Below are positions 35,428-44,392 of a stretch of 64,000 nucleotides of DNA, piece by piece. The stretch comes from JBCCGL01 sp039029275 (GTDB lineage: Bacteria; Pseudomonadota; Gammaproteobacteria; JBCCGL01). Within the stretch, counting starts at the first letter, position 1. Each line of letters opens with the position of its first letter. Under the pieces are notes generated by a model, which made no database searches, was not told the DNA's origin, and saw only the letters and a list, made by a program, of their open reading frames with translations. Where the stretch lies: assembly GCA_039029275.1 (NCBI GenBank), contig JBCCGL010000004.1:124001-188000 (forward strand), given 5' to 3'. The translations under genes and the position numbers were made by a program.

Positions 35428-36579
35428 ATGCCCCGAAAGCCCGCAAAAAGCGCCGAACTCAAAAGGCTGCTTGCCTCGCTCAAAACGCTGGCGAGCAAGC
35501 CCCTTAAAAAAGCGCAGGCAATGCCAGCCGCAGTCTACACATCGGATGAGTTGTACGATCTGGAGCGCAGTCGAATATTTAACAAGCAATGGCTATGCGC
35601 AGGATTCGCGGGCGATTTGCCGAATGCGGGCGACTATCTGAGTTATCGCATTGGTGAACAGCCAATCGTGATCATCCGTCAGAAAGACGGCTCAATAGCG
35701 GCGTTCGCCAACGTATGCAGGCATCGCATGATGCAGTTGGTCGAGGGCAAGGGAAACTGTAAACATATGGTATGCCCCTATCACGCCTGGACTTACGATA
35801 TCGACGGCCGCCTGGTGGTCGCTCCGCACATGCAGGAGAGAGTCAAAAGCCACAATGACAATTTGTCCCTGTCGAGCGTTCGCTGCGAGGTCTGGGAGGG
35901 CTGGATTTACGTCACGCTTAACCCCAAGGCCAAACCCGTCGCCACCGCCTTGCGGTCTTTGCACAAAATTGTGAGCGACTACCGCATGGCCGATTACGTG
36001 CCGATCGTGCAGCGCGACCACGTCTGGCGAAGCAACTGGAAGCTGCTGTGCGAAAATTTTATGGAGGGCTATCACTTACCTGTGGCGCACAAAGCGACGG
36101 TTGGCCCCCATATCGGGCTCGGCGATACCAAGTTTCCTAAACGATTTAATCGCGCGTTCACGTATCAGCTATACACCAAAGGGCCCAAGGCACCCGTCGG
36201 CAATGCGCATCCGGACAACACGCGCCTCAAAGGCGATCAACGCCACACGTCGGTTCTGCCAACAATTTTCCCGTCACATATGATTTCTCTGGCACCTGAT
36301 CATCTCTGGTATCTCACCATCCAACCCAAAGGTACGGGTGAAATTCAGATTCGATACGGTGCCGCACTTGCGCCTGAGGTGATGGCGGCCAACGACAACA
36401 AGGACGAACTTATTGACGGTATCGTCGATTTTCTCGACCATGTAAACGAGGAAGACCGTTTTGTCGTAGAAGGCATCTACAAGGGCGCAAAAGCGAGTCT
36501 GTCTTCACCAGGCCCGCTGTGCTGGCTGGAACACGAAAACCACGATTTTACGAAATACATCGCCAGTCAGCTTTGCTAA
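35428..36579 (+). CDS. Rieske-type ring-hydroxylating oxygenase alpha subunit
   Basis: A 383-residue oxygenase component. The Rieske 2Fe-2S ligands are C97, H99, C116 and H119 (NVCRHRMM and CPYHAW). The mononuclear iron site is ENFMEGYHLPVAH, with H216 and H221 as ligands and E213 nearby. The third ligand is expected in the EEDRFVVEGIYKG segment. The group acts on quaternary amines (GbcA, CntA, stachydrine demethylase) and related compounds, not only aromatic rings. No reductase or ferredoxin gene is adjacent, so the electron donor must come from elsewhere. Partners downstream point to N-dealkylation of an amine. Substrate is unknown. Confidence 0.9.
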   Translation: MPRKPAKSAELKRLLASLKTLASKPLKKAQAMPAAVYTSDELYDLERSRIFNKQWLCAGFAGDLPNAGDYLSYRIGEQPIVIIRQKDGSIAAFANVCRHRMMQLVEGKGNCKHMVCPYHAWTYDIDGRLVVAPHMQERVKSHNDNLSLSSVRCEVWEGWIYVTLNPKAKPVATALRSLHKIVSDYRMADYVPIVQRDHVWRSNWKLLCENFMEGYHLPVAHKATVGPHIGLGDTKFPKRFNRAFTYQLYTKGPKAPVGNAHPDNTRLKGDQRHTSVLPTIFPSHMISLAPDHLWYLTIQPKGTGEIQIRYGAALAPEVMAANDNKDELIDGIVDFLDHVNEEDRFVVEGIYKGAKASLSSPGPLCWLEHENHDFTKYIASQLC

Positions 36580-36637
36580 AGTGCCGCAAACGGCCGTTGG
36601 GTCAACGGCGACAAATAACTCTAAACAGGATAAGACC

Positions 36638-37315
36638 ATGACCTTCTCGATCACAGGCCACTGCGAGCGCACCAATATGACCGGTGTTGCGATCACCACT
36701 TCGAGCATATGCGTTGCCAGTCGCTGCCCCTGGGTGCGCGCGGGTGTCGGTGCCGTCGCGACACAAAACGTCACTGATCCGAGCCTCGGGCCGAAAGTGC
36801 TCGACCTGCTCGAGGCGGGCAAAACACCGCAGCAGGCAATCGATGAAATCACCGCAGGCCGTGATCATATTGAATATCGCCAACTCACTGCGGTGGACAC
36901 GCATGGCGGCGTCGCGCACTTTACCGGCGAGAATATTCTGGGCACCAATGCCGTTGTTGCCGGCTCGCATTGCGTAGCGGCGGGCAACCTGCTGTCGACA
37001 ACTGACGTGCCCAAGGCGATCGTCGAGCAGTTTGAGGCCTCCACCGATTTACATCTGGCAGAGCGCTTGTTGCGCGCACTCAAAGCCGGCGTCAGCGCCG
37101 GCGGCGAAGAAGGCCCTACACACTCATCGGGCTTGAAGATCGCGCATCATAACAGCTGGCCCTTGGTCGATCTGCGCGTCGACTGGAGCGACGATGACCC
37201 CGTCGCACAACTGTTTGAAATCTGGCACGCGTACGAGCCACAAATGGATGATTACACCACGCGCGCGCTGAATCCCGATGCTGCACCCAGTTATGGCGTT
37301 CCCGGAGATCTGTAA
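36638..37315 (+). CDS. DUF1028 family Ntn-hydrolase-like protein
   Basis: A 225-residue protein of the DUF1028 family, which has the fold of N-terminal nucleophile hydrolases. RCPWVRAGVGAVATQNVTDPSLG, LEAGKTPQQAIDEI and NAVVAGSHCVAAGN are the family core. The ATG at 36638 follows AGGA at good spacing. It lies between the Rieske and the flavoprotein genes. A hydrolase role on an amide made by the glutamine-synthetase-like enzyme of this cluster is a hypothesis. Confidence 0.85.
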   Translation: MTFSITGHCERTNMTGVAITTSSICVASRCPWVRAGVGAVATQNVTDPSLGPKVLDLLEAGKTPQQAIDEITAGRDHIEYRQLTAVDTHGGVAHFTGENILGTNAVVAGSHCVAAGNLLSTTDVPKAIVEQFEASTDLHLAERLLRALKAGVSAGGEEGPTHSSGLKIAHHNSWPLVDLRVDWSDDDPVAQLFEIWHAYEPQMDDYTTRALNPDAAPSYGVPGDL

Positions 37316-37344
37316 ACATTGCATCGCGCGCGCTCACGAGCACG

Positions 37345-39402
37345 ATGCGTAATCCACAGCACGACATCCTGTTCGAACCGGTCCGGATCGGCCCTGTCAC
37401 CGCAAAAAACCGCTTTTATCAGGTGCCACACTGCACCGGCATGGGCTGGCGAAACCCGCGCATGCTTGCACACATGCGCGGCACCAAAGCTGAAGGTGGC
37501 TGGGGCGTGGTCTGCACCGAGTGGTGTTCGATTCACCCGTCATCCGACGATCTGCCCTACCCCAATGCATCGATCTGGGATGATGGCGACATCACCGCGC
37601 ATCGGCTAATGACCGACGCCGTGCACGAGCACGGGGCGCTCGCCGGAGTCGAACTTTGGCATGGTGGTTCACGAGCACAAAACCTGTTCAGCCGCGAAGT
37701 CGGCATGGACGTTGGCAGCATGCCCAATGCGGCGGGCTTTCCTTTTCAGACGCGATCAATGACGCGCGCAGATATCCGCGAGCTGCGCGTGCGACATCGC
37801 GCGGCCGCGCTGCGCGCAAAAGAGGCGGACTTCGACATTGTTTATGTGTACGCCACGCACGGTTATTTGTTGTCACACTTTCTCTCACCCGACACCAATA
37901 CTCGCACCGATGAATACGGCGGTGCGCTCGAAAATCGCACACGTCTTTTGCGCGAGTTGATCGAAGAAACAAAAGATGCCGTTGGCGATCGCTGCGCCGT
38001 CGCCGTGCGGTTTTCCGCTGACCTGGGTGGCGGCAACGACGGCGAACTTGTCGTTGGCGAACAGCGCGACATGCTGGCAATGCTCGCCGATCTGCCCGAT
38101 TTGTGGGACATCAATATCGCGGACTATTCGCTCGAGATGGGCGTATCTCGATTTGTAAAGGAAGGCTCGCTCGAGCCCTATATCCAATACGTTAAAACAA
38201 TTACGGACAAACCCGTCGTCAGCGTCGGCCGTTTCACATCGCCGGATACAATGGCCTCGCAGGTACGGCGAGGCGTGCTCGATTTTGTCGGCGCCGCGCG
38301 TCCATCAATTGCCGATCCTTTTTTACCGAACAAAATTGAACATGGGCGGCCCGATGAAATTCGCGAATGCATCGGCTGTAATATTTGCTACTCCGGCGAT
38401 GGCACCGGTACGCCGCTGCACTGCACGCAAAACCCGACATTTGCCGAAGGCTGGCGACGCGGCTGGCACCCGGAAAATGCGTCGCCAAAAAAATCCGATT
38501 CGACCATTCTTGTGATTGGTTCAGGACCCGCGGGCTTGGAGGCAACACGCGTATTAGCCAAGCGGGGCTACCGTGTGATATTGGCTGAAGCGAGAACCGA
38601 ACTTGGCGGCCGTGTAGCACGCGAATCAAGACTGCCCGGGCTTGGCGAGTGGATTCGAGTACGCGACTATCGCGTACAACGAATTCAAGCCTTGGCCAAC
38701 GTTGATATTTATCTCGATAGCGAGATGAACGCAGACGACGCACTGTCGGTCGAAGCTGATCACATCGTTGTTGCGACAGGCGCTGCGTGGCGAACAGACG
38801 GCGTGGGTAGAAGCAACTGCTCAGACATCTTTTCAAAATCGACACGCGAATATATTTTTACGCCCGACGATATCCTTAACGGCAAAATGCCAGACGGACC
38901 TACGCTTGTGTTTGACGATGACCATTACTATCACGCCAGCACGATCGCGGAATTGCTGCGCCTGCGTGGCGTTCCGGTTTCGTATGTCACGACGGAATCG
39001 AACGTTGCAGCATGGAGCGGGTATACAGCGGAGCAATCGCGCGTCCATCGGCGTCTGGCCGAGCTCGAGACGAATCTGGTTCTCTCTCACAACCTGCACG
39101 CATTCGATGGCAATTCAGCGACACTGGAGTGTGTTTACACCGCCAGAAAGCGAGAGATCGAATGCGAAAGCGTCGTTTCTGTCACTTCGCGATCACCGGA
39201 TGAAAAGCTATATCTGGAGTTGTTAAATCGATTTGAGCATGACGACTGTGGCCATACAAAATCGATCAAACGAATAGGCGATTGCGAGGCACCCGGCATA
39301 ATCGCGATGGCTACTTTTGCAGGACATCGTTACGCCCAGGAGCTAGACGCGGAAACCGACGCATTTAATCCGATGCGCTATGACCGGGTTTTTGGCGATT
39401 AG
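37345..39402 (+). CDS. Trimethylamine/histamine dehydrogenase-type flavoprotein
   Basis: A 685-residue iron-sulfur flavoprotein. The N-terminal barrel has C30 in QVPHCTGMG, which in TMADH carries covalent 6-S-cysteinyl FMN, and the Y169-H172 pair in VYATH. C342, C345, C348 and C360 would hold the 4Fe-4S cluster. A Rossmann segment with VIGSGPAGLEA follows. Compared from memory with TMADH, Tyr60 is Trp60 here and the aromatic-bowl residues Trp264 and Trp355 are not conserved, so trimethylamine may not be the substrate. Electrons would pass to ETF, which is not encoded nearby. Confidence 0.88.
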   Translation: MRNPQHDILFEPVRIGPVTAKNRFYQVPHCTGMGWRNPRMLAHMRGTKAEGGWGVVCTEWCSIHPSSDDLPYPNASIWDDGDITAHRLMTDAVHEHGALAGVELWHGGSRAQNLFSREVGMDVGSMPNAAGFPFQTRSMTRADIRELRVRHRAAALRAKEADFDIVYVYATHGYLLSHFLSPDTNTRTDEYGGALENRTRLLRELIEETKDAVGDRCAVAVRFSADLGGGNDGELVVGEQRDMLAMLADLPDLWDINIADYSLEMGVSRFVKEGSLEPYIQYVKTITDKPVVSVGRFTSPDTMASQVRRGVLDFVGAARPSIADPFLPNKIEHGRPDEIRECIGCNICYSGDGTGTPLHCTQNPTFAEGWRRGWHPENASPKKSDSTILVIGSGPAGLEATRVLAKRGYRVILAEARTELGGRVARESRLPGLGEWIRVRDYRVQRIQALANVDIYLDSEMNADDALSVEADHIVVATGAAWRTDGVGRSNCSDIFSKSTREYIFTPDDILNGKMPDGPTLVFDDDHYYHASTIAELLRLRGVPVSYVTTESNVAAWSGYTAEQSRVHRRLAELETNLVLSHNLHAFDGNSATLECVYTARKREIECESVVSVTSRSPDEKLYLELLNRFEHDDCGHTKSIKRIGDCEAPGIIAMATFAGHRYAQELDAETDAFNPMRYDRVFGD

Positions 39403-39449
39403 ATCTGATGAATTCGTGCCAGCGAGATTGGCAACATCGCGGTGTCATT

Positions 39450-40379
39450 TTAACTTTGAGATGTGGACGCCCGCACCGCTCCGTACGCGGAAAAGATCGC
39501 ACCTGCGGTGTAAAAAGATAAACCGATCAAAGTGACTGTTTTATAGTCCACCCTGCCTTCGACAATTTGCAGCAGAAAAATGACCAGAGGTCCGATCGCT
39601 GTGATCGCGCTTAACGTCAGTGTGGAAACAGTTGCCACAGCTTTTTGCAGCAAATAAAGCGGCGGCACCGAGAGCAGCAATCCAATAACGGTATACAACA
39701 CCAGGTCAGAAGTTGAAACCGGTCCTACACTGTTAAACCCCGCGGTCGCCGCCACACCAGTAACCAGAACGTATAGCGGTAGTCGAATACCTAACACGGC
39801 GGTTGGCCCCACGCCTGCTTTGCTGAGTCGTTGCGAATAGACCAGAATCAAAGTAAAAAACACACCATCGATTATGGCAAGCAAAACACCCAATATCGCG
39901 ACCCCGGTATCGCCGCGCACAAATCCCGACATCCCGCCAACGGTAATAAACGCCAAAAAAATTATGGCGACAAAAATCAAAAAATTACCCGCTGCTTCGA
40001 ATCGGTTGCGCATGGGTTCGCCCTCGCGCATTCCAATTTTGTAGAAAACGTACGCGGCGATCGGCATTGTGCCACCCGAAATTGTATAGGTTATCGCGGG
40101 TTCCAAAAGTTGCACCGAGAGTAAATACGCGGTGAACGTCACGACTGCTCCCAAATTAACCGCGAGTAGCTGACCGCGCATCGAGAGCGCGATTTTTAGT
40201 TGTTCTGGTTTAAATATTGCGGTCCAACTGACAAACACAACAACCGTTGTACCGAACACCAGAAAGCCAATCAAAAAGGAATCAACGTGCTGAAAAAGCC
40301 CGCCAAAATAAACGAACTGCACTGATTCCAACAGCACAAACGAAAACGCAAACAAAATACCCAGCGCAGCACCGTTCAT
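39450..40379 (-). CDS. EamA/DMT family transporter
   Basis: A 309-residue protein with about ten hydrophobic helices arranged as two EamA repeats. Segments such as LLEPAITYTISGGTMPIAAY and AITAIGPLVIFLLQIVEG fit the family. It faces the amine dehydrogenase gene across a short gap. It starts a run that also reads from the hydrolase and ligase genes upstream on the same strand. Import or export of a cluster metabolite is likely, but the direction is not shown. Confidence 0.82.
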   Translation of the reverse strand: MNGAALGILFAFSFVLLESVQFVYFGGLFQHVDSFLIGFLVFGTTVVVFVSWTAIFKPEQLKIALSMRGQLLAVNLGAVVTFTAYLLSVQLLEPAITYTISGGTMPIAAYVFYKIGMREGEPMRNRFEAAGNFLIFVAIIFLAFITVGGMSGFVRGDTGVAILGVLLAIIDGVFFTLILVYSQRLSKAGVGPTAVLGIRLPLYVLVTGVAATAGFNSVGPVSTSDLVLYTVIGLLLSVPPLYLLQKAVATVSTLTLSAITAIGPLVIFLLQIVEGRVDYKTVTLIGLSFYTAGAIFSAYGAVRASTSQS

Positions 40380-40397
40380 TTAGTTTTCACGCAAAAT

Positions 40398-41411
40398 TTA
40401 TCCGATGAGTTCACGAACACAGTCATCGAGAAACAAATGAAACTCAGGGTCATTGCCAGGGTTTGCTACGCAGTGTCCCCAATCTGTTTCGTAGACGCGC
40501 AGATCGGCATTTGGCATGTGCGCTACTTCAATCGCATTGTCGTCCGGCGGAAAATACAAATCGCTGCTGGCAGGAATTAAAATCGCCTTGGCCTTAACCG
40601 CGTTTAGAGCAGATTCGAAATTCCCGTCATATAAAACGTTCGCGCTGATATCGCCACGCTGCCAGGTGTCGAGTTTGCACAATAAATTGTTAGCATCCCA
40701 ATTCTCCGCGTGATCTTCTGCCCAATCGTCGAGCAGATCATCAAACGTCGCGAACCCAAGCTGTTTATACAATGCGTTGCGATAAAACGTTTGCGAAAAA
40801 GCCCAACCGGCGTAAACACGGCCAAACGCGCGCAAACCCGAAACCGGTTGCGTCGTGTAGTTTCCGCTGTTCCAGTTTTCGTCCGCCTGCAAGGCCGCTT
40901 TGACACCTTCCAGAAAAACGATATTGTGCGCAGAGGTTTTTGCAGACGCGCAAAACGGAAGAATTGCGCGCACCATATCCGGGTATTGCGCCGCCCATTG
41001 ATACGACTGGCACCCCGCCATCGACCAGCCCGCGACTAACGCAATGTGTTTAACGCCGAGTCCTTCAGTCAACAACTCGTGTTGCGCCGCGATATTGTCC
41101 CACAGCGTTACCGACGGAAATTTTGCACCTCGACATTGTTCGCTCGCATTGCTTGGCGAGCACGACAAACCGTTGCCAAACATATTGATCGACACGACAA
41201 AATGCTTGGCGGGATCAATCGCACGATCTGCATCGAAAAAGCCCTCGTTGCGATAGTGCGACCCCGTGTAGAACGTTGGTAAAACGACGACATTATCGGC
41301 ATTCGCGTTGAGCTCACCGTAGGTTTTGTACGCGAGAAAAGCGTCGACTAAAACCTCGCCGGATTGAAGCTCAAAGTCGCCGAGTTGATGTACTTGGTAA
41401 TCCAATGCCAT
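40398..41411 (-). CDS. MetX-type alpha/beta hydrolase
   Basis: A 337-residue protein of the homoserine O-acetyltransferase superfamily. The nucleophile lies in VAGWSMAGCQSYQWA, with Asp in IPASSDLYFPPDD and His in DWGHCVANPGND. The family also includes hydrolases that act on simple esters or amides. No methionine genes are near, and the nucleophile motif GWSMAG differs from GGSMGG of typical MetX, so acyltransfer to homoserine is doubtful. It lies 18 bases from the transporter gene. Confidence 0.82.
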   Translation of the reverse strand: MALDYQVHQLGDFELQSGEVLVDAFLAYKTYGELNANADNVVVLPTFYTGSHYRNEGFFDADRAIDPAKHFVVSINMFGNGLSCSPSNASEQCRGAKFPSVTLWDNIAAQHELLTEGLGVKHIALVAGWSMAGCQSYQWAAQYPDMVRAILPFCASAKTSAHNIVFLEGVKAALQADENWNSGNYTTQPVSGLRAFGRVYAGWAFSQTFYRNALYKQLGFATFDDLLDDWAEDHAENWDANNLLCKLDTWQRGDISANVLYDGNFESALNAVKAKAILIPASSDLYFPPDDNAIEVAHMPNADLRVYETDWGHCVANPGNDPEFHLFLDDCVRELIG

Positions 41412-41454
41412 ATCGATAATTCTTGCTCAAACCCTTGAGTGACACTCGATAAGC

Positions 41455-41529
41455 GTCATCCCCGCAGATGCGGGGATCCGGATTTTACTTCAGTTTCGCA
41501 TAATGGATTCCCGCCTGCGCGGGAATGAC
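41455..41529. repeat. REP-like palindromic interspersed element
   Basis: A 75-base element bounded by GTCATCCCCGC and GCGGGAATGAC. It has two inner hairpins, CCCCGCAGATGCGGGG and TTCCCGCCTGCGCGGGAA. This style of mobile palindrome is common between genes in many proteobacteria. It lies between the hydrolase and the ligase genes and may act as a transcript stabiliser or attenuator. Confidence 0.75.
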
Positions 41530-41554
41530 AAAACCGCTCACGGAATTCCTGCAA

Positions 41555-42973
41555 TTAATACAATCGCAAATACTCGGCAACCTCCCAGTCGGTGACCGTC
41601 TGGTGATAGCGTTCCCACTCATCCACTTTATAAGCGATATAGGAATTGAGCATTGCCGGACCCATCACGCCCTTGATCAACTCGCTGGTTTTTAAATGCT
41701 CGATTGCCATCATCAGGTTGCGAGGAAGTCGACGAATACCACGCTCGGCCATTTCTTCATCGCTCAGTGCGTACAAATCGAAATTGCTGGGCTCGCCCGG
41801 GTCGATTTGCTCAGCGATACCTTCCATCGTCGCTGCCAGCGTGATGCCGAGTGACAGGTATACGTTCATACACATATCGGCCGCACGATTTTCAATACAA
41901 AAACGGTTTTGCGGCAATCGGAATTGCGCGGAGCGGTTGTTGTTACCGTAAGTTATATTGGTTGGCGCCCAGGTGACCGTGCCGCCTTCAAAGCCACCGA
42001 CGCGCGGCACCAGACCGTTGTAGGAGTTAACGGTCGGACACGTGATAGCGGTCAACGCATCGGCATGTTTTAACAGCCCTCCTACCGCATAGCGGGATTC
42101 ATCCGACCAGCCACCGTTTTGATCTCTAAATGCGTTCTCGCCGGGATTGTCGGTTTTCTGCAAGGAGAAGTTAATGTGAGCGCCCGAGCGCCAGTCACCG
42201 GTAGTGGGCTTAGGCATGAAGGTGACAAACATGTCATGGTCCTTGGCGATCTCTTTCAACAACACGCGCAGGAACACCAAACGGTCGGCCATCTCAAGCA
42301 GGTTGGTGTAGTGAAAGTCGAGCTCAAACTGCGAATAGGCACCCTCGGCAACCACGTCGTGCAGGTTCCAGCCCAGTTCTTCAAGAATATCGATCAGGTC
42401 TTTGAGAAATGGCATCGAATCGATGGAGTACTCAACGTCGTAGCCAAAGGCCTGCCGGCGAAGTTTCTGCCCGTTGGGAAGCGTGTCGTCTTCGATGGCT
42501 TTGACCGGATTACCGTCTTCGTCGAATCGCATCGCGATGAACTCGGGTTCGATTCCGGCGTATCCCGCGTAGCCGGCGTCCTCAGCCTGCTTAATTTGCC
42601 GCTTGAGTGCCTGTCGCGGACACAAATTGTACGGCTTGTCTTCCCACCACAGGTCGGCAAACATCCACGCACAGCTTGTATCCCAGGGGCATATCACCAG
42701 ACTATCGAGATCAGGAACAGGCACTTGATCCGAGTCCGCTGGTGTCAATTCCGGCACAAACGAGATCGAATGGACCGCAAATTGCGGGCCCTTGCCCATA
42801 CACAAGGCTTCAAAATCACTGATTGGAACCGGCTTGGTTTTGGGAATTCCGAACAGATCGATCCACGCCGAAATAATGTACTTGACTCCGGCCTCTTCGA
42901 GGCGTGCTTTTTCTTCCCTGACTCGCTCTGTAGATGGCAATGCATCCTGAAAATTTTCGATATAACTCGACAT
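41555..42973 (-). CDS. Glutamine synthetase-like ligase, GMAS/GlnT type
   Basis: A 472-residue enzyme with the glutamine synthetase fold. The glutamate and metal-binding blocks are visible: GIEPEFIAMRF, HINFSL, NNRSAQFRLP and CIENRAADM. The N-terminal part (VKYIISAWIDLFGIPKTKPVP, PDLDSLVICPWD) matches type III GlnT and gamma-glutamylmethylamide synthetase more than GlnA. It may join glutamate to an amine released in the cluster. The gene is followed by the repeat element, then by the hydrolase and transporter. An Lrp gene lies 30 bases upstream. Confidence 0.85.
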   Translation of the reverse strand: MSSYIENFQDALPSTERVREEKARLEEAGVKYIISAWIDLFGIPKTKPVPISDFEALCMGKGPQFAVHSISFVPELTPADSDQVPVPDLDSLVICPWDTSCAWMFADLWWEDKPYNLCPRQALKRQIKQAEDAGYAGYAGIEPEFIAMRFDEDGNPVKAIEDDTLPNGQKLRRQAFGYDVEYSIDSMPFLKDLIDILEELGWNLHDVVAEGAYSQFELDFHYTNLLEMADRLVFLRVLLKEIAKDHDMFVTFMPKPTTGDWRSGAHINFSLQKTDNPGENAFRDQNGGWSDESRYAVGGLLKHADALTAITCPTVNSYNGLVPRVGGFEGGTVTWAPTNITYGNNNRSAQFRLPQNRFCIENRAADMCMNVYLSLGITLAATMEGIAEQIDPGEPSNFDLYALSDEEMAERGIRRLPRNLMMAIEHLKTSELIKGVMGPAMLNSYIAYKVDEWERYHQTVTDWEVAEYLRLY

Positions 42974-43003
42974 TCTTTCCCCCCTGTTTACGTGTTTTAC
43001 CCG

Positions 43004-43474
43004 TCAGCTCCAGTTGTTTTTTAACAGGAACTGGTTTTTAAAGTTATTCAAGCCCGACATCACTTCTACCGTCGCGATATCTGGCTGGCCGTAGATATGC
43101 GCGTCTAAAAACTGAAGAAACTCGCCCTCTTGCCCACTCACAATTTCGATCAAAAGATCGTACCTGCCGCTTACCCAGAGGATAAAAACCACTTCTGAAA
43201 AAGGCGCTAAACGTTCGCTCACTTGTCGGGGTGTCGAACTCGACGCGACGGTCACTCCCAGCATTGCATCGGTGGCGTACTCAACTTCGCCCGGGTCGGC
43301 GATCGCGACAATGCGCAGCGCCCCTGCGGCTTTCATACTGTTGACCCGATTGCGGATTGTTCCCTCGGACACCCCCAATGCGGAGGCGATTTCGGCAAAC
43401 GACGTGCGGCCGTCGTGTTGCAAAATGTCAACAATCGACTGATTCAGAGGGTCAAATGAAGCAGCTTTTTCCAT
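43004..43474 (-). CDS. Lrp/AsnC-family regulator
   Basis: A 156-residue regulator: HTH region ALGVSEGTIRNRVNSMK, then the RAM domain (VILWVSGRYDLLIEIVSG). ATG at 43474 is preferred over GTG one codon earlier. It precedes the ligase gene on the same strand and likely controls the run of ligase, hydrolase and transporter genes. The effector is probably an amino acid or amine. Confidence 0.9.
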   Translation of the reverse strand: MEKAASFDPLNQSIVDILQHDGRTSFAEIASALGVSEGTIRNRVNSMKAAGALRIVAIADPGEVEYATDAMLGVTVASSSTPRQVSERLAPFSEVVFILWVSGRYDLLIEIVSGQEGEFLQFLDAHIYGQPDIATVEVMSGLNNFKNQFLLKNNWS

Positions 43475-43657
43475 CACTCAAAACGAAGGAATTTGTTAAT
43501 TTCGAAGGAGATGACGTGGATTATTACGAATACCGCACTTAATGGCAATATTTATTTACCGATTCCGCATTTATTGACACAGCAAAACCACGCAGCGGCG
43601 CGCGCGAGCACGGTACGAACAAAAATAAAACGCGACTCGAAAGGGCTGGCGTTGCGC

Positions 43658-44392
43658 TTAGGGGCAGGCTCGCGCCAGACGTTGAATATCGCTCTCGGGG
43701 AACGCGCGCTGCAGGGTGATAGTATCGAGTGTCTCGCCTGATTCGCTGTAGTCGATCCAATGTCGACTGCGATCCTCATAGCGCACGTTCATCGTCGGTG
43801 ACAGCCCTTTTTTTTCCAGAAAGGCGACGTGCCGGATTGCAAAGCGGTGCTCGCGAAACAAGCCCAGAGAGATCGCGTTGTCGAGTTCACCGTCGGCAAT
43901 GATGTAGTAATCCGTGACGCCTTTATCGACCAGGATTTCGACCATTTTCTCGGCCTCTTTCCGGTCTGAGAACGGAGGGAGGATAACGTTGTAACCGTAC
44001 AACTCGGGCTCGGTGAGTGTGCGTACGCTAAATTGCATTTCGTTATCGCTCAGTAGAACCTGAATCGAATCAAGCGCGTCCGATTCGATAAAGGGCCCAA
44101 TGGAATAACATCGTTCGCGTTCGGTACCAAACGGTAGCGAGTTGTTCAGAAAAACAATATCAGAATCGCCTGCAGTACCGCCTCCGAGTTCGCTTGGCAA
44201 ACCGGTTTCCGCCGCATCGGATTCAATATCTTTCGAATCAAAAATAGTTGTACCCGTTTCGGCCAGCAGAACCAAACCCGGAGCGTTTACCGCTGCCAGC
44301 GAATCGGGCGTTTGAATGGGTTCGGCAAAATATGAGCGCCACAAAAAGAACAGGCCGTTCAACAACAACAAAATCAGGAACGCTATTTTCAT
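43658..44392 (-). CDS. SPOR-domain protein downstream of coaX
   Basis: A 244-residue protein with one N-terminal membrane helix (KIAFLILLLLNGLFFLW) and a C-terminal peptidoglycan-binding SPOR domain (CYSIGPFIESDAL, YGYNVILPPFSDRKEAEKM, NAISLGLF). The middle is a variable linker. The gene overlaps coaX (ATGA). SPOR proteins bind septal glycan stripped of stem peptides, so a cell-division or envelope role is likely, but no specific function is known. Confidence 0.82.
   Translation of the reverse strand: MKIAFLILLLLNGLFFLWRSYFAEPIQTPDSLAAVNAPGLVLLAETGTTIFDSKDIESDAAETGLPSELGGGTAGDSDIVFLNNSLPFGTERERCYSIGPFIESDALDSIQVLLSDNEMQFSVRTLTEPELYGYNVILPPFSDRKEAEKMVEILVDKGVTDYYIIADGELDNAISLGLFREHRFAIRHVAFLEKKGLSPTMNVRYEDRSRHWIDYSESGETLDTITLQRAFPESDIQRLARACP

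Noticed and set aside
42119..43024. Open frame of 301 codons on the plus strand across the ligase gene
   Set aside because: It runs opposite to a well-conserved glutamine-synthetase-like gene. Its translation has no family signature and reflects codon bias on the other strand.
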